From: Streptomyces sp. NBS 14/10
GTDB taxonomy: Bacteria; Actinomycetota; Actinomycetes; Streptomycetales; Streptomycetaceae
DNA length: 64,000 bases
Reading direction: 5' to 3'
NCBI RefSeq assembly: GCF_002224125.1
Contig: NZ_NCSM01000031.1
Location: 1-64,000, forward strand
The translations under genes were made by a program, and so were the position numbers. This document shows positions 34,923-47,587 of this stretch, one piece after another. Positions within the stretch are counted from its first letter, which is position 1, and the number at the start of each line of letters is the position of its first letter. The notes below the pieces were generated by a model. That model did not search any database. It had not been told where the DNA came from and saw nothing but the letters and a program-made list of their open reading frames with translations.

Positions 34923-36404
34923 ATGAGCACGCCCTCCCCCGCCGGCCGCCGCCCGCGCATCGGCATCGGCGGCGTCTGCGCCCCGTCCAGCACCTTCAGC
35001 CCGCACCGCACCGGGTACGACGACTTCCGCGTCACCCGCGGCGCGGAGCTGTGGGACCGCTACCCCTGGGCCCGGCCGGACGGCGAGCTCAGCGGCCCGG
35101 TGGAGTGGGTGCCGCTGGTCCACGCCGAGGCCCCGCCGGGCGGACCGGTCGAGCCGGAGGTGTACGACCGCCTCAAGGCCGAACTGGTCGACCGCATACG
35201 GCAGGCGGGCCCCCTCGACGGCCTCGTCCACGACCTCCACGGCGCGATGAGCGTGACCGGCCTGGAGGACGCCGAGGCCGATCTGACCGACGCGGTACGC
35301 GATGCCCTCGGCCCCGGCGCGCTGATCTCCGCCGCGATGGACCCCCACGGCAACGTCTCGCGCCGGCTCGCCACCCGGCTGGACCTGATCACCGCACACC
35401 GCCTGGCCCCGCACCAGGACGCCGCCGCCCGGACCCGCGAACGCGCCGCCCGCAAGCTCGTCGAACGCCTCGTCGCGGGCAAGGGCCGCCCCCACCTGGC
35501 CTGGGTGCAGGTGCCCGTACTGCTGCCCGCCGAGCGCACCAGCCCCCGGCTGGAACCCGCCAAGTCGCTGTACGGGCGGCTGGGCTCCATCGGGGAACTG
35601 GACGGCATCGTGGACGCGGCCGTCTGGGCCGGCTGCCCCTGGGCCGACGAACCGCGCTGCAAGGCCGCCGTCGTCGTCACCGGCGACGACCCCGCCCTCG
35701 CCGTCGAACAGGCGCGCTCGCTGGCCAAGGAGTACTGGGACCTGCGCCGCGACTTCGTCTTCCCCGGCCCCGCCGCCGACGCCGACACCTGCGTCGAAGC
35801 GGCCGTCGCCTCCCTCGCCCGCCCTTTCCTGATCACCGACTCCGGCGACAGCCCGGCGGCGGGCGGCGCGGGCGATCTCGCGTACATGCTGCGCCGCCTA
35901 CTGGCCAACGAGGCTCTGGCCACCGGCCGCGCCACCGCTCTGCACGCCGGCATCACCGACCCGGCGGCGGTCGCCCGGTGTTTCGCGGCGGGCGTCGGCG
36001 CGACGGTGCGCCTGTCGGTCGGCGGCTCGTACGGGGCGTCCGCGTACGCCCCGTACGAGCTCACCGGGGAGGTCGTGGCCCTACGCGAAGCCGGCGAGGC
36101 CGGCGGCGACCAGGCCGCCGTACGCCGCGGCGGGGTGACCACGGTCCTGGTCAGCCGCCGCAAGCCGTTCCGCACCCGCGCGGACTTCGGCGAGCTGGAC
36201 CCGCGCGGATACGACCTGCTCGTCGTCAAGGCAGGCTGCCCGGCCCCGGAGCTCTACGCCCTGGCAGCCGACTGGCACCTGGCCCTCACCCCGGGCAGCG
36301 TCGACCAGAACCTCCCCCGCCTGGGCCACCACCACCTGGAACGCCCGCTGTTCCCCTTCGACCCCGACATGCCGGCCCCGGACCTCACACCGGAGCTGCT
36401 GTAG
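34923..36404 (+). CDS. M81-family metallopeptidase (MlrC-like)
   Basis: A 493-aa protein with the N-terminal MlrC/DUF1485 domain and C-terminal MlrC domain. Probable zinc ligands lie in LVHDLHGAMSVTG, AAMDPHGNVSRRL and AHRLAPHQDAA; the C-terminal domain has ITDSGDSPAAGGAGD and VGATVRLSVGG, conserved in family members. MlrC was described for linearised microcystin breakdown, but most bacterial members have unknown peptide or amide substrates. GGAAAGGAA precedes the ATG by 11 nt. It stands alone between an exporter gene and the gatB terminator. Confidence 0.9.
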   Translation: MSTPSPAGRRPRIGIGGVCAPSSTFSPHRTGYDDFRVTRGAELWDRYPWARPDGELSGPVEWVPLVHAEAPPGGPVEPEVYDRLKAELVDRIRQAGPLDGLVHDLHGAMSVTGLEDAEADLTDAVRDALGPGALISAAMDPHGNVSRRLATRLDLITAHRLAPHQDAAARTRERAARKLVERLVAGKGRPHLAWVQVPVLLPAERTSPRLEPAKSLYGRLGSIGELDGIVDAAVWAGCPWADEPRCKAAVVVTGDDPALAVEQARSLAKEYWDLRRDFVFPGPAADADTCVEAAVASLARPFLITDSGDSPAAGGAGDLAYMLRRLLANEALATGRATALHAGITDPAAVARCFAAGVGATVRLSVGGSYGASAYAPYELTGEVVALREAGEAGGDQAAVRRGGVTTVLVSRRKPFRTRADFGELDPRGYDLLVVKAGCPAPELYALAADWHLALTPGSVDQNLPRLGHHHLERPLFPFDPDMPAPDLTPELL

Positions 36405-36431
36405 CTGCCGTAAGGGTGCCTGTACGCGAAA

Positions 36432-36472
36432 ACGCACGCGGCGGGGTGTGGATGACACCCCGCCGCGTGCGT
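36432..36472. terminator. Bidirectional terminator between M81 gene and gatB
   Basis: Two perfect 18-bp arms (36432–36449, 36455–36472; ACGCACGCGGCGGGGTGT) with a 5-nt loop. It lies 28 nt after the M81 stop and 26 nt after the gatB stop on the other strand. Confidence 0.92.
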
Positions 36473-36497
36473 CGCAAGCGATATCAAGCGAAACCGC

Positions 36498-38006
36498 TCA
36501 GCCCTGGACGCCCAGCTTCTCCAGGATCAGCTCCCGTACGCGCGCCGCGTCGGCCTGGCCGCGGGTGGCCTTCATGACCGCGCCCACCAGCGCGCCCGCC
36601 GCCGCGACCTTGCCGCCGCGGATCTTGTCGGCGATGGCCGCGTTGCCCGCGATGGCCTCGTCGACGGCGGCGCCGAGCGCGCCCTCGTCCGAGACGACCT
36701 TCAGCCCGCGGGCCTGGACGACCGCGTCCGGGTCGCCCTCGCCCGCCAGCACGCCCTCGATGACCTGGCGCGCCAGCTTGTCGTTGAGCGAGCCCTCGGC
36801 GACCAGGGCGCATACGCGCGCGACCTGGACCGGGGTGATCGGCTGCGACGCGAGGTCGACGCCGTCCTCGTTGGCGCGGCGGGCCAGTTCGCCCATCCAC
36901 CACTTGCGCGCCGACGCGGCGTCGGCGCCCGCGTCGATGGTGGCGGTGATCAGGTCGATCGCGCCCGCGTTGAGGACGGACTGCATCTCGTGGGCCGAGA
37001 TGTCCCATTCCTCGCGCAGCCGGGTGCGGCGCACCCGGGGCAGCTCCGGCAGCGTGCCCCGCAGCTCCTCCACCCAGTCACGCGACGGCGCGACCGGCAC
37101 CAGGTCAGGCTCGGGGAAGTAGCGGTAGTCCTCCGCCTCCTCCTTGATCCGGCCGGACGTCGTCGAGCCGTCCTCCTCGTGGAAGTGACGGGTCTCCTGG
37201 ATCACCGTGCCGCCGCCGCCGAGCACGGCGGCCTGGCGCTGGATCTCGAAGCGGGCCGCGCGCTCGACGGAGCGCAGCGAGTTGACGTTCTTGGTCTCGG
37301 AGCGGGTGCCGAACTTGTCGGCGCCGTGCGGCCGCAGTGACAGGTTCACATCGCACCGCATCTGGCCCATCTCCATGCGCGCCTCGGAGACCCCGAGCGC
37401 CTTGATGAGCTCGCGCAGCTCCGCGACATACGCCTTGGCGACCTCCGGGGCCCGGTCCCCGGCCCCCTCGATCGGCTTGGTGACGATCTCGATGAGCGGG
37501 ATACCGGCCCGGTTGTAGTCGAGGAGGGAGTGCTGGGCGCCGTGGATACGGCCCGTCGCGCCGCCCACGTGGGTCGACTTGCCGGTGTCCTCCTCCATGT
37601 GGGCGCGCTCGATCTCGACCCGGAAGACCTCGCCGCCGTCGATCTCGACGTCCAGATAGCCGTTGAAGGCGATCGGCTCGTCGTACTGCGAGGTCTGGAA
37701 GTTCTTCGGCATGTCCGGATAGAAGTAGTTCTTCCGGGCGAAGCGGCACCACTCGGCGATCTCGCAGTTCAGCGCGAGGCCGATCTTGATGGCGGACTCG
37801 ACGCCGGTCTCGTTGACGACCGGGAGTGAGCCGGGCAGGCCGAGGCAGGTGGGGCAGGTCTGCGCGTTGGCCTCGGCGCCCAGCGCCGTGGAGCAGCCGC
37901 AGAACATCTTGGTCGTGGTGCCGAGCTCGACGTGGACCTCGAGCCCCATCACGGGGTCGTAGGCGGCGAGGGCGTCCTCGTACGACACCAGTTCAGTGAC
38001 GGTCAC
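36498..38006 (-). CDS. gatB: Asp/Glu-tRNA(Asn/Gln) amidotransferase subunit B
   Basis: A 502-aa subunit that activates the mischarged aminoacyl-tRNA. Visible: [20 protein letters not shown] and [16 protein letters not shown] (zinc cysteines), [15 protein letters not shown] region near 290 and the C-terminal YqeY-like tail ([21 protein letters not shown], ending [11 protein letters not shown]). Full length. It is downstream of gatC and gatA, with a 79-aa gene in between. Confidence 0.98.
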   Translation of the reverse strand: MTVTELVSYEDALAAYDPVMGLEVHVELGTTTKMFCGCSTALGAEANAQTCPTCLGLPGSLPVVNETGVESAIKIGLALNCEIAEWCRFARKNYFYPDMPKNFQTSQYDEPIAFNGYLDVEIDGGEVFRVEIERAHMEEDTGKSTHVGGATGRIHGAQHSLLDYNRAGIPLIEIVTKPIEGAGDRAPEVAKAYVAELRELIKALGVSEARMEMGQMRCDVNLSLRPHGADKFGTRSETKNVNSLRSVERAARFEIQRQAAVLGGGGTVIQETRHFHEEDGSTTSGRIKEEAEDYRYFPEPDLVPVAPSRDWVEELRGTLPELPRVRRTRLREEWDISAHEMQSVLNAGAIDLITATIDAGADAASARKWWMGELARRANEDGVDLASQPITPVQVARVCALVAEGSLNDKLARQVIEGVLAGEGDPDAVVQARGLKVVSDEGALGAAVDEAIAGNAAIADKIRGGKVAAAGALVGAVMKATRGQADAARVRELILEKLGVQG

Positions 38007-38020
38007 AGAAAACTAACCTC

Positions 38021-38260
38021 TCAGTCCGCCAGGACGTCGTCGTCGCCCATGCGCTTGAGCTCACGGACGAGCAGAGCCACGGTGGTCACGATCGCGGCGG
38101 CCGAGACCACCGCGTCGACCAGCTGCAGCTTGTCGTTCTCGGATCGGGCCTTCTTGACCTGCTTGGCCACGCTGACCGCGCCGAAGAGCGCGGAGCCGAT
38201 GGACAGGTAGGTGCCGGGCTTGGACTTCTTGAAGCTCTTGGCCTTCTTGATCGCACTCAA
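38021..38260 (-). CDS. Small conserved membrane-anchored protein between gatA and gatB
   Basis: A 79-aa protein: a Lys-rich N-terminus (SAIKKAKSFKKSKPGTYLSI), a hydrophobic stretch, a charged middle (KQVKKARSENDKLQ) and a second hydrophobic helix (VVSAAAIVTTVALLVREL). The TTG at 38260 has GGAGAG 5 nt upstream and gives the N-terminus expected for its relatives; earlier in-frame starts would add an Arg-rich tail. It lies 14 nt upstream of gatB. Its function is unknown but its place in the gat operon seems conserved in Streptomyces. Confidence 0.82.
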   Translation of the reverse strand: MSAIKKAKSFKKSKPGTYLSIGSALFGAVSVAKQVKKARSENDKLQLVDAVVSAAAIVTTVALLVRELKRMGDDDVLAD

Positions 38261-38348
38261 GGTGTCTCTCCGTTCGCTTCTCCGCCCGCGCGGCGCGGAG
38301 GTGCGGCTTTCGAAGTCGTCTGCGGCCCGGCGGCCGCGCGTGCGTCGC

Positions 38349-39842
38349 TCACAGTGACTGTGCCTCCTCGAGCAGCGGGTGCCCCCACTTGTCGACGAAC
38401 GCGGCCTCGACCGCGGCGCCGACCTTGTAGAGCCGATCATCGGCCAGGGCGGGGGCGATGATCTGCAGGCCGACCGGCAGACCGTCCTCGGGCGCCAGGC
38501 CGCAGGGCAGTGACATGGCCGCGTTCCCCGCGAGGTTCGCCGGAATGGTGCACAGGTCGGCCAGATACATCGCCATCGGGTCGTCGACGCGCTCGCCGAT
38601 CGGGAAGGCGGTGGTCGGGGTGGTCGGCGAGACCAGCACGTCCACCTGCTCGAAGGCGCGCTGGAAGTCCTGGGTGATCAGGGTGCGGACCTTCTGCGCG
38701 GAGCCGTAGTACGCGTCGTAGTAGCCGGAGCTCAGCGCGTACGTACCCAGCATGATCCGGCGCTTGACCTCGGCGCCGAAGCCCTCCGCGCGGGTGAGCG
38801 CGGTGACGTCCTCGGCGGACCGCGAACCGTCGTCGCCGACCCGCAGGCCGTAGCGCAGACCGTCGAAGCGGGCCAGGTTGGACGAGCACTCGGACGGCGC
38901 GATCAGGTAGTACGCGGCCAGCGCCTTGTCGAACGACGGGCAGGACAGCTCCACGACCTCGGCGCCGAGCTCGCGCAGCAGCTCAACCGACTCGTTGAAG
39001 CGCTGCACGACGCCGGGCTGGTAGCCCTCGCCGCTGAACTCCTTCACCACGCCGATGCGCATACCGCGCACGCTGCCGTTGCGCGCGGCCTCGACGACCG
39101 GCGGGACCGGGGCGTCGATGGAGGTGGAGTCGAGCGGGTCGTGCCCGGCGATGACCTCGTGCAGCAGCGCCGCGTCCAGCACGGTCCTGGCGCACGGGCC
39201 GCCCTGGTCCAGGGACGAGGAGAAGGCCACCATGCCGTAGCGGGACACCCCGCCGTACGTCGGCTTGACACCGACCGTGCCGGTCACGGCGGCGGGCTGG
39301 CGGATCGAGCCGCCGGTGTCCGTCCCGATCGCGAGCGCGGCCTGGAACGAGGCGAGCGAGGCGGAGGAGCCGCCGCCGGAGCCGCCGGGGATACGGGTGA
39401 GGTCCCACGGGTTGTTGGTGGGGCCGAACGCGCTGTTCTCGGTCGAGGACCCCATGGCGAACTCGTCCATGTTGGTCTTGCCGAGGATCACCACGTCCGC
39501 GTCCTTCAGACGGGTGACCAGCGTCGCGTCGTACGGCGGGATCCACCCTTCGAGGATCTTGGAACCGACCGTGGTCGGGATCCCCTTGGTGGTGAAGATG
39601 TCCTTGAGCGCGAGCGGAACGCCGGCCAGCGGGCCGAGCTCCTCGCCGCGGGCGCGCTTGTCGTCCACGGCGCGGGCCTGCGCCAGCGCGCCCTCGCGGT
39701 CGACGTGCAGGAAGGCGTGCACCTTCTCGTCGACCGCCTCGATACGGGCCAGGTGCGCCTCGGTCACCTCGACGGCGGTGACCTCACCGGAGGCGATCTT
39801 CTCGGCGATGCCGGATGCGGTGAGCTTGTTCAGATCAGCCAT
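38349..39842 (-). CDS. gatA: Asp/Glu-tRNA(Asn/Gln) amidotransferase subunit A (amidase)
   Basis: A 497-aa amidase that releases ammonia from glutamine. The Ser-cisSer-Lys triad: Lys in [19 protein letters not shown] (LKD), cis-Ser in [17 protein letters not shown] and nucleophile Ser in [14 protein letters not shown]. The ATG at 39842 is preferred since GAGGAG lies 8 nt upstream; a GTG at 39851 is an alternative. It overlaps nothing but begins 5 nt after the gatC stop, so it is tightly coupled. Confidence 0.98.
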   Translation of the reverse strand: MADLNKLTASGIAEKIASGEVTAVEVTEAHLARIEAVDEKVHAFLHVDREGALAQARAVDDKRARGEELGPLAGVPLALKDIFTTKGIPTTVGSKILEGWIPPYDATLVTRLKDADVVILGKTNMDEFAMGSSTENSAFGPTNNPWDLTRIPGGSGGGSSASLASFQAALAIGTDTGGSIRQPAAVTGTVGVKPTYGGVSRYGMVAFSSSLDQGGPCARTVLDAALLHEVIAGHDPLDSTSIDAPVPPVVEAARNGSVRGMRIGVVKEFSGEGYQPGVVQRFNESVELLRELGAEVVELSCPSFDKALAAYYLIAPSECSSNLARFDGLRYGLRVGDDGSRSAEDVTALTRAEGFGAEVKRRIMLGTYALSSGYYDAYYGSAQKVRTLITQDFQRAFEQVDVLVSPTTPTTAFPIGERVDDPMAMYLADLCTIPANLAGNAAMSLPCGLAPEDGLPVGLQIIAPALADDRLYKVGAAVEAAFVDKWGHPLLEEAQSL

Positions 39843-39847
39843 GCGAG

Positions 39848-40144
39848 TCACTCCTCCCCCAGGATCTGCGGCACCTTGAATCGCTGCTGCTCCTGGGCGG
39901 GGGCGCCGGACAGCGCCTCCTGCGGGGTCAGCGACGGACGGACGACGTCCGGACGCATGACATTGGTCAGCGGCAGCGGGTGAGAGGTCGGCGGTACGTC
40001 TTGGTCGGCGACCTCGGAGACGCGGGCGACCGCGCCAATGATGTCGTCGAGCTGTCCGGCGAAGTGATCGAGCTCTTCGTCCTTCAGCTCCAGACGCGCC
40101 AGCCGGGCGAGGTGGGCGACCTCCTCGCGCGTGATGCCAGGCAT
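39848..40144 (-). CDS. gatC: Asp/Glu-tRNA(Asn/Gln) amidotransferase subunit C
   Basis: A 98-aa subunit that stabilises GatA–Gat[21 protein letters not shown] is the standard N-terminal helix and [20 protein letters not shown] the loop wrapping GatA. First gene of the gatC–gatA–(79-aa)–gatB operon. The promoter should be within 40145–40313. Confidence 0.97.
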   Translation of the reverse strand: MPGITREEVAHLARLARLELKDEELDHFAGQLDDIIGAVARVSEVADQDVPPTSHPLPLTNVMRPDVVRPSLTPQEALSGAPAQEQQRFKVPQILGEE

Positions 40145-40313
40145 GCAGCGATCCTCAGGGTGAGTGTGGAGAGTTTTCGCCCCAATCCTATGGCTCCGGC
40201 CACGCCGGGAGCGAAACGCTTTCCCCTTCCCGCCCTCTTCCCCGTCCCCTTCCCGTCCCCTTCCCGTCCCCGAGCTGCGCTCCGGGGGGATTACGGCCCG
40301 GCTGGGTGACCGG
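40145..40313. promoter_or_regulatory. Upstream region of gatC, downstream of the GGDEF–EAL gene
   Basis: The 169-bp gap holds C/T-rich runs (CCCTTCCCGTCCCCTTCCCGTCC, given in part) repeated with a 10-bp period around 40219–40270. It should contain the gatC promoter; I cannot fix the -10 and -35 boxes. Confidence 0.35.
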
Positions 40314-42494
40314 CTAGGTGACCGGCTGATCCGCGTCTTCTTCGGCCGGGGCGGCCGTCGCGGTGGCCGATGTCGTGGCCGATGTCGGGGCCGAGGCCGG
40401 GGTCGAGGTCGTGGGCGGGGCGGGGGTCGTGGGCGGGGGTGGGGTCGAGTCCTCGCGGTGCCAGCCGCGTTCGCCGCGGGCCCGCAGCCACGCCGTCGTC
40501 TCGTCGGGCGGCATCGCCGCCGCGACCAGCCAGCCCTGCACCGCGTCGCAGCCCAGGTCCCGCAGCCGCTCCCAGGTCTCGTCGTCCTCGACGCCCTCCG
40601 CGACGACGAGCAGCCCCAGGGAATGGGCGAGGTCGACCGTGCAGCGGACGATCTCCGCGTCCTCGTTGTCCACGGCCAGCCGGGCGACGAACGACCGGTC
40701 GATCTTGAGCTCGCTCACCGGCAGCCGCCGCAGATGGACCAGCGAGGAGTAGCCCGTGCCGAAGTCGTCGAGGGACATCCGCACACCGTGTCCGGTGAGG
40801 CTGGCCAGCGTGTCGGCGGCGCGCTGCGGGTCTTCGAGGAGGACGTGCTCGGTGATCTCCAATTGCAGCGCGCCGGCCGGGACGCCGTGGCGGGCGAGCC
40901 GCCCGGCGACGGCGCCGGCGAAGCCGGGGGTGTGCACATCGCGGGGCGAGACGTTGACCGCGACGGGTACGTCCAGGCCGTCGGCGCGCCAGCGGGCGAC
41001 CTGGCCGAGCGCCGTCTCCAGGACGTACTCGGTGAGCCGGGGCATCAGCCCGGAGGTCTCGGCCATGGAGATGAACTCGTCCGGGGGGACCCGCCCCCGG
41101 TCGGGGTGGACCCATCGGACGAGCGCTTCGAGGCCGGCGACATGGCCGTCGAAGCCGACCTTGGGCTGGTAGTGGAGCTCGACGTCGCCCGCGTCCAGGG
41201 CCCGCCGGAGATCGCCGAGCAGGCCGAGCCGGTCGGGGGTGTTGCCGTCGCGGCGGGCCTCGTACAGCTCGACGCCGCTGCGGTCGCGCTTGGCCTGGTA
41301 CATGGCGACGTCCGCGCGGCGCAGCAGCCCTTCGGCGTCGAGGGCGTGGTCGGGGTAGACGGCGACGCCGGCGCTGGCTTCGAGGACGAGGGTGAGTCCG
41401 TCCAGGTCGAGCGGTGAGCCGAGGTCGCCGACGAGGCTGCGGGCCGCGCGCTGGGCGCTGGTGAGCGAGTCGGTGGTGGGCAGCAGCACCGCGAACTCGT
41501 CGCCGCCGAGCCGCGCGACCTCCGCCCCGCCGGGCAGTGCGAGCCGCAGCCGGTCCGCGATTTGCAGGAGCAGCCGGTCGCCTGCCAGATGGCCCAGGGT
41601 GTCGTTGACCGAGCGGAAGCGGTCGAGGTCGAGCAGGACCAGGGCGCTGCGCGTACCGCTTCGCTCGGCTTCGTCCAGCGCGGTCCAGGTCCGTTCGAGC
41701 AGCCACTGGCGGTTGGGCAGTCCGGTGAGCGGGTCGCGCAGCTGCTCCTCGGCGCGCACCCGGGCGATCCACAGCGTGGAGTCGAGGGCGATCAGGGGCA
41801 CCGCGAACAGCGGGAGCAGCAGGGGCATCTCGTCGGCGACGACGACGATGAGCGGGGCGATGCCGAGCAGTGCGATGCCGACGAGGGCCTGTCGGACGAG
41901 CGCGGTGCGGGCGAGGGTGGGCAGTCCGGCGCCTGGCGGGGCGAGGGAGTACCAGAGGAGGGCGCGGGTGACCGCGAGATAACCGAAGGCGGCCAGGGCC
42001 GTCTGGGGGATGGCGGACATCTCCCAGCTCGCCGGCCGCCAGGGGTGCTCGACGGTGGGGACGGTGCCGAAGGCGGCGAGGGTGAGGGCGGCCGCGCCGA
42101 CGCCGATGATGTCGACCGCGCCGTGCAGCGCCGCCTGCCGCCAGCGGTGCCGTCGGGCGGCGCCGACCAGGACGACGACGGCGAGGCTGACAAGACCGGC
42201 GGGCAGCCAGCCGTACAGCAGCAGCGCGGCCAGGGTTAACGCGGAGCCGGATCCGGTGCCGCCCCACCAGCGGTCGCGGCCCATGGCGACGAGATGGCCG
42301 ACGATGATTCCGGTGAGGACGGCGAGGGACCAGCCCACTGTGCCGTCGGGAAAGAGCGCATGGCCCGCGTCGAGCACCCGGAATACCCCGATGCCGAGTG
42401 CGAAAGCGGCCATGGCGACCGCCGCGGCGGGCAGCGCGGGCACTACGAGCCGGCGCAGCCGCGACGCCGGGGCGGCGCTTTCGGTCGGTTTCAT
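40314..42494 (-). CDS. rmdB: Membrane GGDEF–EAL bifunctional c-di-GMP enzyme, RmdB-like
   Basis: A 726-aa protein with about eight TM helices (15–245), GGDEF (250–410) and EAL (425–665). Both catalytic motifs are intact: RLGGDEF (about 328–334), [38 protein letters not shown] and VVAEGVED. No RxxD inhibitory site precedes GGDEF. The position next to ligA matches, from memory, S. coelicolor RmdB (SCO5495), a phosphodiesterase affecting development. The ATG at 42494 has GAGGGA 6 nt upstream. A Pro/Thr/Ala-rich tail of about 55 residues (40314–40480) is encoded by short DNA repeats. Confidence 0.9.
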   Translation of the reverse strand: MKPTESAAPASRLRRLVVPALPAAAVAMAAFALGIGVFRVLDAGHALFPDGTVGWSLAVLTGIIVGHLVAMGRDRWWGGTGSGSALTLAALLLYGWLPAGLVSLAVVVLVGAARRHRWRQAALHGAVDIIGVGAAALTLAAFGTVPTVEHPWRPASWEMSAIPQTALAAFGYLAVTRALLWYSLAPPGAGLPTLARTALVRQALVGIALLGIAPLIVVVADEMPLLLPLFAVPLIALDSTLWIARVRAEEQLRDPLTGLPNRQWLLERTWTALDEAERSGTRSALVLLDLDRFRSVNDTLGHLAGDRLLLQIADRLRLALPGGAEVARLGGDEFAVLLPTTDSLTSAQRAARSLVGDLGSPLDLDGLTLVLEASAGVAVYPDHALDAEGLLRRADVAMYQAKRDRSGVELYEARRDGNTPDRLGLLGDLRRALDAGDVELHYQPKVGFDGHVAGLEALVRWVHPDRGRVPPDEFISMAETSGLMPRLTEYVLETALGQVARWRADGLDVPVAVNVSPRDVHTPGFAGAVAGRLARHGVPAGALQLEITEHVLLEDPQRAADTLASLTGHGVRMSLDDFGTGYSSLVHLRRLPVSELKIDRSFVARLAVDNEDAEIVRCTVDLAHSLGLLVVAEGVEDDETWERLRDLGCDAVQGWLVAAAMPPDETTAWLRARGERGWHREDSTPPPPTTPAPPTTSTPASAPTSATTSATATAAPAEEDADQPVT

Positions 42495-42865
42495 ACCCGT
42501 CCCTCTCACAGCCGGCGGTGCCAGCGCCACGGCAGGCGCACACCATCAACAGTAGGCGGCAGATGGCTTTGCCGGGCGGCGATCGGCGACGGTTGCCCGA
42601 ATGCCGCCCGACGATCCATAACCATCTGGTATGCGCTGTAAGGGTGATGCCCGCTCGCTATGCCCGGGAAGTGCTCCCGGTCGTATTCCGGCCAGGTTGG
42701 ACCGGAACCCGCTCGGTACTCCACCGGACAGTTCGGCCGGACGGGTGATGTGGAGTCATGTGAGTGAGGGAGAGTGATGCGGAGTCATGCGGGTGATACG
42801 GAGTCATGCCGAGTCATCCGTACTCCGTACTACTCCGTACCACTCCACAGGTTGTCAGCGCGGCA
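42495..42865. other. 371-bp intergenic region with short tandem repeats
   Basis: No gene seen. It contains three copies of a 16-mer GTGATRYGGAGTCATG (42745, 42774, 42793), a partial fourth (42810–42818), and the tandem decamer TACTCCGTAC twice (42821–42840). The GGAGT and ACTCC elements can pair, so the whole could fold. The rest (42495–42740) should hold the promoter of the rmdB-like gene and has nothing else that I can name. Confidence 0.6.
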
Positions 42866-45067
<2,202 letters not shown>

Positions 45068-46120
45068 TTACTCAGGGTTGTCCGCGAGCGATCTCGCCGC
45101 CCGGACGCAGTGGGCCAGCGCGGCGCGCGCGTACGCGGGCGAGGCGCCCGCGAGGCCGCACGACGGGGTGACCACCACGGACTCGGCGAGAGTCCCTGGT
45201 GACAGCCCCAGCCTGCGCCACAGCGTCCTGACACCCATGACGCTACCGGCAGGGTCCGACAATGGGGCATCCGTGCCCGGCACCGCGCCGACGAACAGCG
45301 AGGTGCCGCCCTCGACGGCCTCCCCGATCGCCTCCTCCTCACGCTCCGTGAGGAGGGAGAAGTCGAACGACACCCCGGTGGCCCCGGCCCTCCGCAGCAG
45401 CCCGAAAGGCACGCCGGGCGCGCACGAGTGGACGACCGCCGGCCCGTCCGTAACCTCGATCACATCCCGCAGCGCCCCCTCCAGCACGCCCCGGTCCACC
45501 GCCGCGTAGGTGCGGTAGCCGCTGGCCGTACGGACCCGCCCGCGCGCCACCGCCATCAGGCCCGGCTCGTCGAGCTGGAGCACCACCTGGGCCCCGGGGA
45601 CCCGGCGGCGCACCTCCTCCAGATGGGCGCGCAGCCCCTCCGCGAGCGAGGCGGTCAGGTCCCGGCAGGCGCCCGCGTCGTTCAGCGCGGCCTCTCCGCC
45701 GCGCAGTTCGAGCCCGGCGGCCAGGGTCCAGGGCCCGACGGCCGACACCTTGAGCGCGCCCTGATAGCCCTGGGTGAACTCCTCCAGGGCGTCCAGGTCC
45801 TCCCTCAGCCAGGCGCGTGCCCGCCGGGTGTCGCGCCCGGGGCGGTCGCTGATCCGCCAGCCGCTCGGCTCCACATGCGCGTACACCTCGACCAGCATCC
45901 CGGCGGTCCGCCCGATCATGTCCGCGCCGGGCCCGCGCGCGGGCAGCTCGGGCAGGTACGGCAGCGTCTCCAGCGATCCGGTGACGGTCTTGGCGGCCTC
46001 CCGCGCGTCGCCGCCCGGCATCGACCCGACGCCGGTCGCGGCGCCTGCGCCCCAGCGCGGCCTGGTGGTGGTGTTCGCATCGTCCGCGTCGTTCGGGTCC
46101 GCGGTGCTCTTCTCGCTCAC
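45068..46120 (-). CDS. Cobalamin-independent methionine-synthase-like protein
   Basis: A 350-aa protein equal to the C-terminal (catalytic) barrel of MetE. The zinc ligands are visible: His and Cys in AVVHSCAPG and Cys in VVVTPSCGLAGAS; GVGSMPGGDAREA is the substrate-loop region. The full N-terminal half of MetE is missing, as in archaeal-type core methyltransferases, so the methyl donor may not be 5-methyl-THF-polyglutamate. The GTG start overlaps the stop of the MFS gene upstream (GTGA) and has no strong SD, implying translational coupling. Confidence 0.85.
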   Translation of the reverse strand: MSEKSTADPNDADDANTTTRPRWGAGAATGVGSMPGGDAREAAKTVTGSLETLPYLPELPARGPGADMIGRTAGMLVEVYAHVEPSGWRISDRPGRDTRRARAWLREDLDALEEFTQGYQGALKVSAVGPWTLAAGLELRGGEAALNDAGACRDLTASLAEGLRAHLEEVRRRVPGAQVVLQLDEPGLMAVARGRVRTASGYRTYAAVDRGVLEGALRDVIEVTDGPAVVHSCAPGVPFGLLRRAGATGVSFDFSLLTEREEEAIGEAVEGGTSLFVGAVPGTDAPLSDPAGSVMGVRTLWRRLGLSPGTLAESVVVTPSCGLAGASPAYARAALAHCVRAARSLADNPE

Positions 46121-47577
46121 CCCGGAAGGGTACGAGCCGCGGGGCCGCCGACGTGAACCGCTCCGTCGGCTCGCGGTGCCCGCAGGCCGAACCAGGCCAG
46201 CAGGGCCGCGGCCGCGTACGCCCCGCCGGCCAGTGCGAAGCAGGCCGCGACGCCCGCGTACCAGCCGCCCCCGCCCGCGAGCACCGCACCCATGGCGGCG
46301 ATGCCGACCAGCGTGCCGATCTGCCGGTTCGCGTTGAGCGTGGCCGAGCCGACGCTCGCGTGCTCGCGTCCGGCGGCGTCCATGAGGGCGCCGGTCATCG
46401 CAGGGGAAGCGACGCCGAGGCCGGTGTTGAAGACGCCCAGGATCACGGCGAGCGCCCAATAGGGCAGCTCCGGGGAGATGACGACCGCGAGGGCGATCGT
46501 CCCGGCCGCCGTGTACAGCAACGACCCGGCGAGCGCGGCCCGGTTGCCCAGCCGGTGCCCCACCTTGGCGTACAGGACGTTGCCGAGCAGGAAGACCAGC
46601 TGAGTGGGGAGCAGTTGGAGGCCCGCCTCCATGGGGCTCGCGCCGCGCGCGTTCTGCAGGAAGAGCCCGAGCACGAACATCGCGCCGTAGCAGCCGAGGT
46701 TGAAGAGGAAGCCGACGGCGTTGGCGGTCGAGAAGTGTGCGTTGGCGAAGAGCTCGCCGGGCAGCACCCGGGCCGTCGTCCCCGCGGCCCGCTCCCGTAC
46801 CGCGAAGGCGGCCCCGGCCAGCAGCGCGACCGCGAACGCGGCGAGCACCGGCGCCGCGCCCCACCCCGTCTCCGGCCCCTGGATCAGGCCGTACGCGAGC
46901 GCCGCGAGGGCGACCAGACCGAGTGCGTGCCCTGCCCCGCCCAGCGGCATGGGGCGGCCGGGCAGCGGCGCGACATAGCGGCGCGCGAGCACCAGGGCGG
47001 CGAGCCCGACGGGCAGGTTGACCAGGAAGATGCTGCGCCAGCCCAGCCCGCCGACCAGCAGCCCGCCGACCGCGGGGCCCAGTCCGGCCGCCGTCGAGAC
47101 GATCGCGGACCAGAGGCCAAGCACCCGGGTGCGCTCCGGGCCGCCCGGGAAGGCGTTCATGAGGAGGGTGAGCGAGCTCGGCATGAACAGCGCGGCCCCG
47201 GCCCCCTGCGCCAGCCGCCCGGCCACCAGCACCCCGGCGACCGGGGCCACCGCGCACACCAGCGAGGCCACGGTGAACAGCCCGAGCCCGACCAGATAGA
47301 TCCGCCGCGCCCCGAAGCGGCCCGCCAGCGAGCCGGCGAGCAGCAGCAGGGACGCGAAGACGAGGACGTAGCCGTCGACGACCCAGGTGAGGCCGGAGAG
47401 GGACAGCTCCAGGCCGGACCGCAGCTGGGGCCCCGCGACGTTGATGATCGTCACGTCCAGGGTCGCCATCACGAACCCGAGGGCCAGCGCGAGGAGTTGC
47501 CCGCCCTGGTGTTCCGTCCCCGCGTGCCGTGTCGCGTCCTCTTGCCTCTGCCGTGCTCTCTCCGTACGAGTGATCAT
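46117..47577 (-). CDS. DHA2-family MFS exporter (14 TM), MarR-linked
   Basis: A 486-aa exporter. TM1 ATLDVTIINVAGPQLRSGL, motif A AGSLAGRFGARRIYLVG and motif C AAGLGPAVGGLLVGGLGW mark the DHA2 group. The start ATG at 47577 has no SD, but a 17-bp perfect palindrome (47588–47629) lies 10 bp upstream, where the promoter should be. Its stop overlaps the start of the methionine-synthase-like gene. The MarR regulator lies just upstream on the same strand, after a terminator hairpin. Confidence 0.92.
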   Translation of the reverse strand: MITRTERARQRQEDATRHAGTEHQGGQLLALALGFVMATLDVTIINVAGPQLRSGLELSLSGLTWVVDGYVLVFASLLLLAGSLAGRFGARRIYLVGLGLFTVASLVCAVAPVAGVLVAGRLAQGAGAALFMPSSLTLLMNAFPGGPERTRVLGLWSAIVSTAAGLGPAVGGLLVGGLGWRSIFLVNLPVGLAALVLARRYVAPLPGRPMPLGGAGHALGLVALAALAYGLIQGPETGWGAAPVLAAFAVALLAGAAFAVRERAAGTTARVLPGELFANAHFSTANAVGFLFNLGCYGAMFVLGLFLQNARGASPMEAGLQLLPTQLVFLLGNVLYAKVGHRLGNRAALAGSLLYTAAGTIALAVVISPELPYWALAVILGVFNTGLGVASPAMTGALMDAAGREHASVGSATLNANRQIGTLVGIAAMGAVLAGGGGWYAGVAACFALAGGAYAAAALLAWFGLRAPRADGAVHVGGPAARTLPG

Positions 47578-47587
47578 GCGCAGGAAC

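Noticed and set aside
45068..47257. One long minus-strand open frame from the methionine-synthase-like gene into the MFS gene
   Set aside because: The second half is a shadow of the MFS gene; the true start is the GTG at 46120 overlapping the MFS stop.
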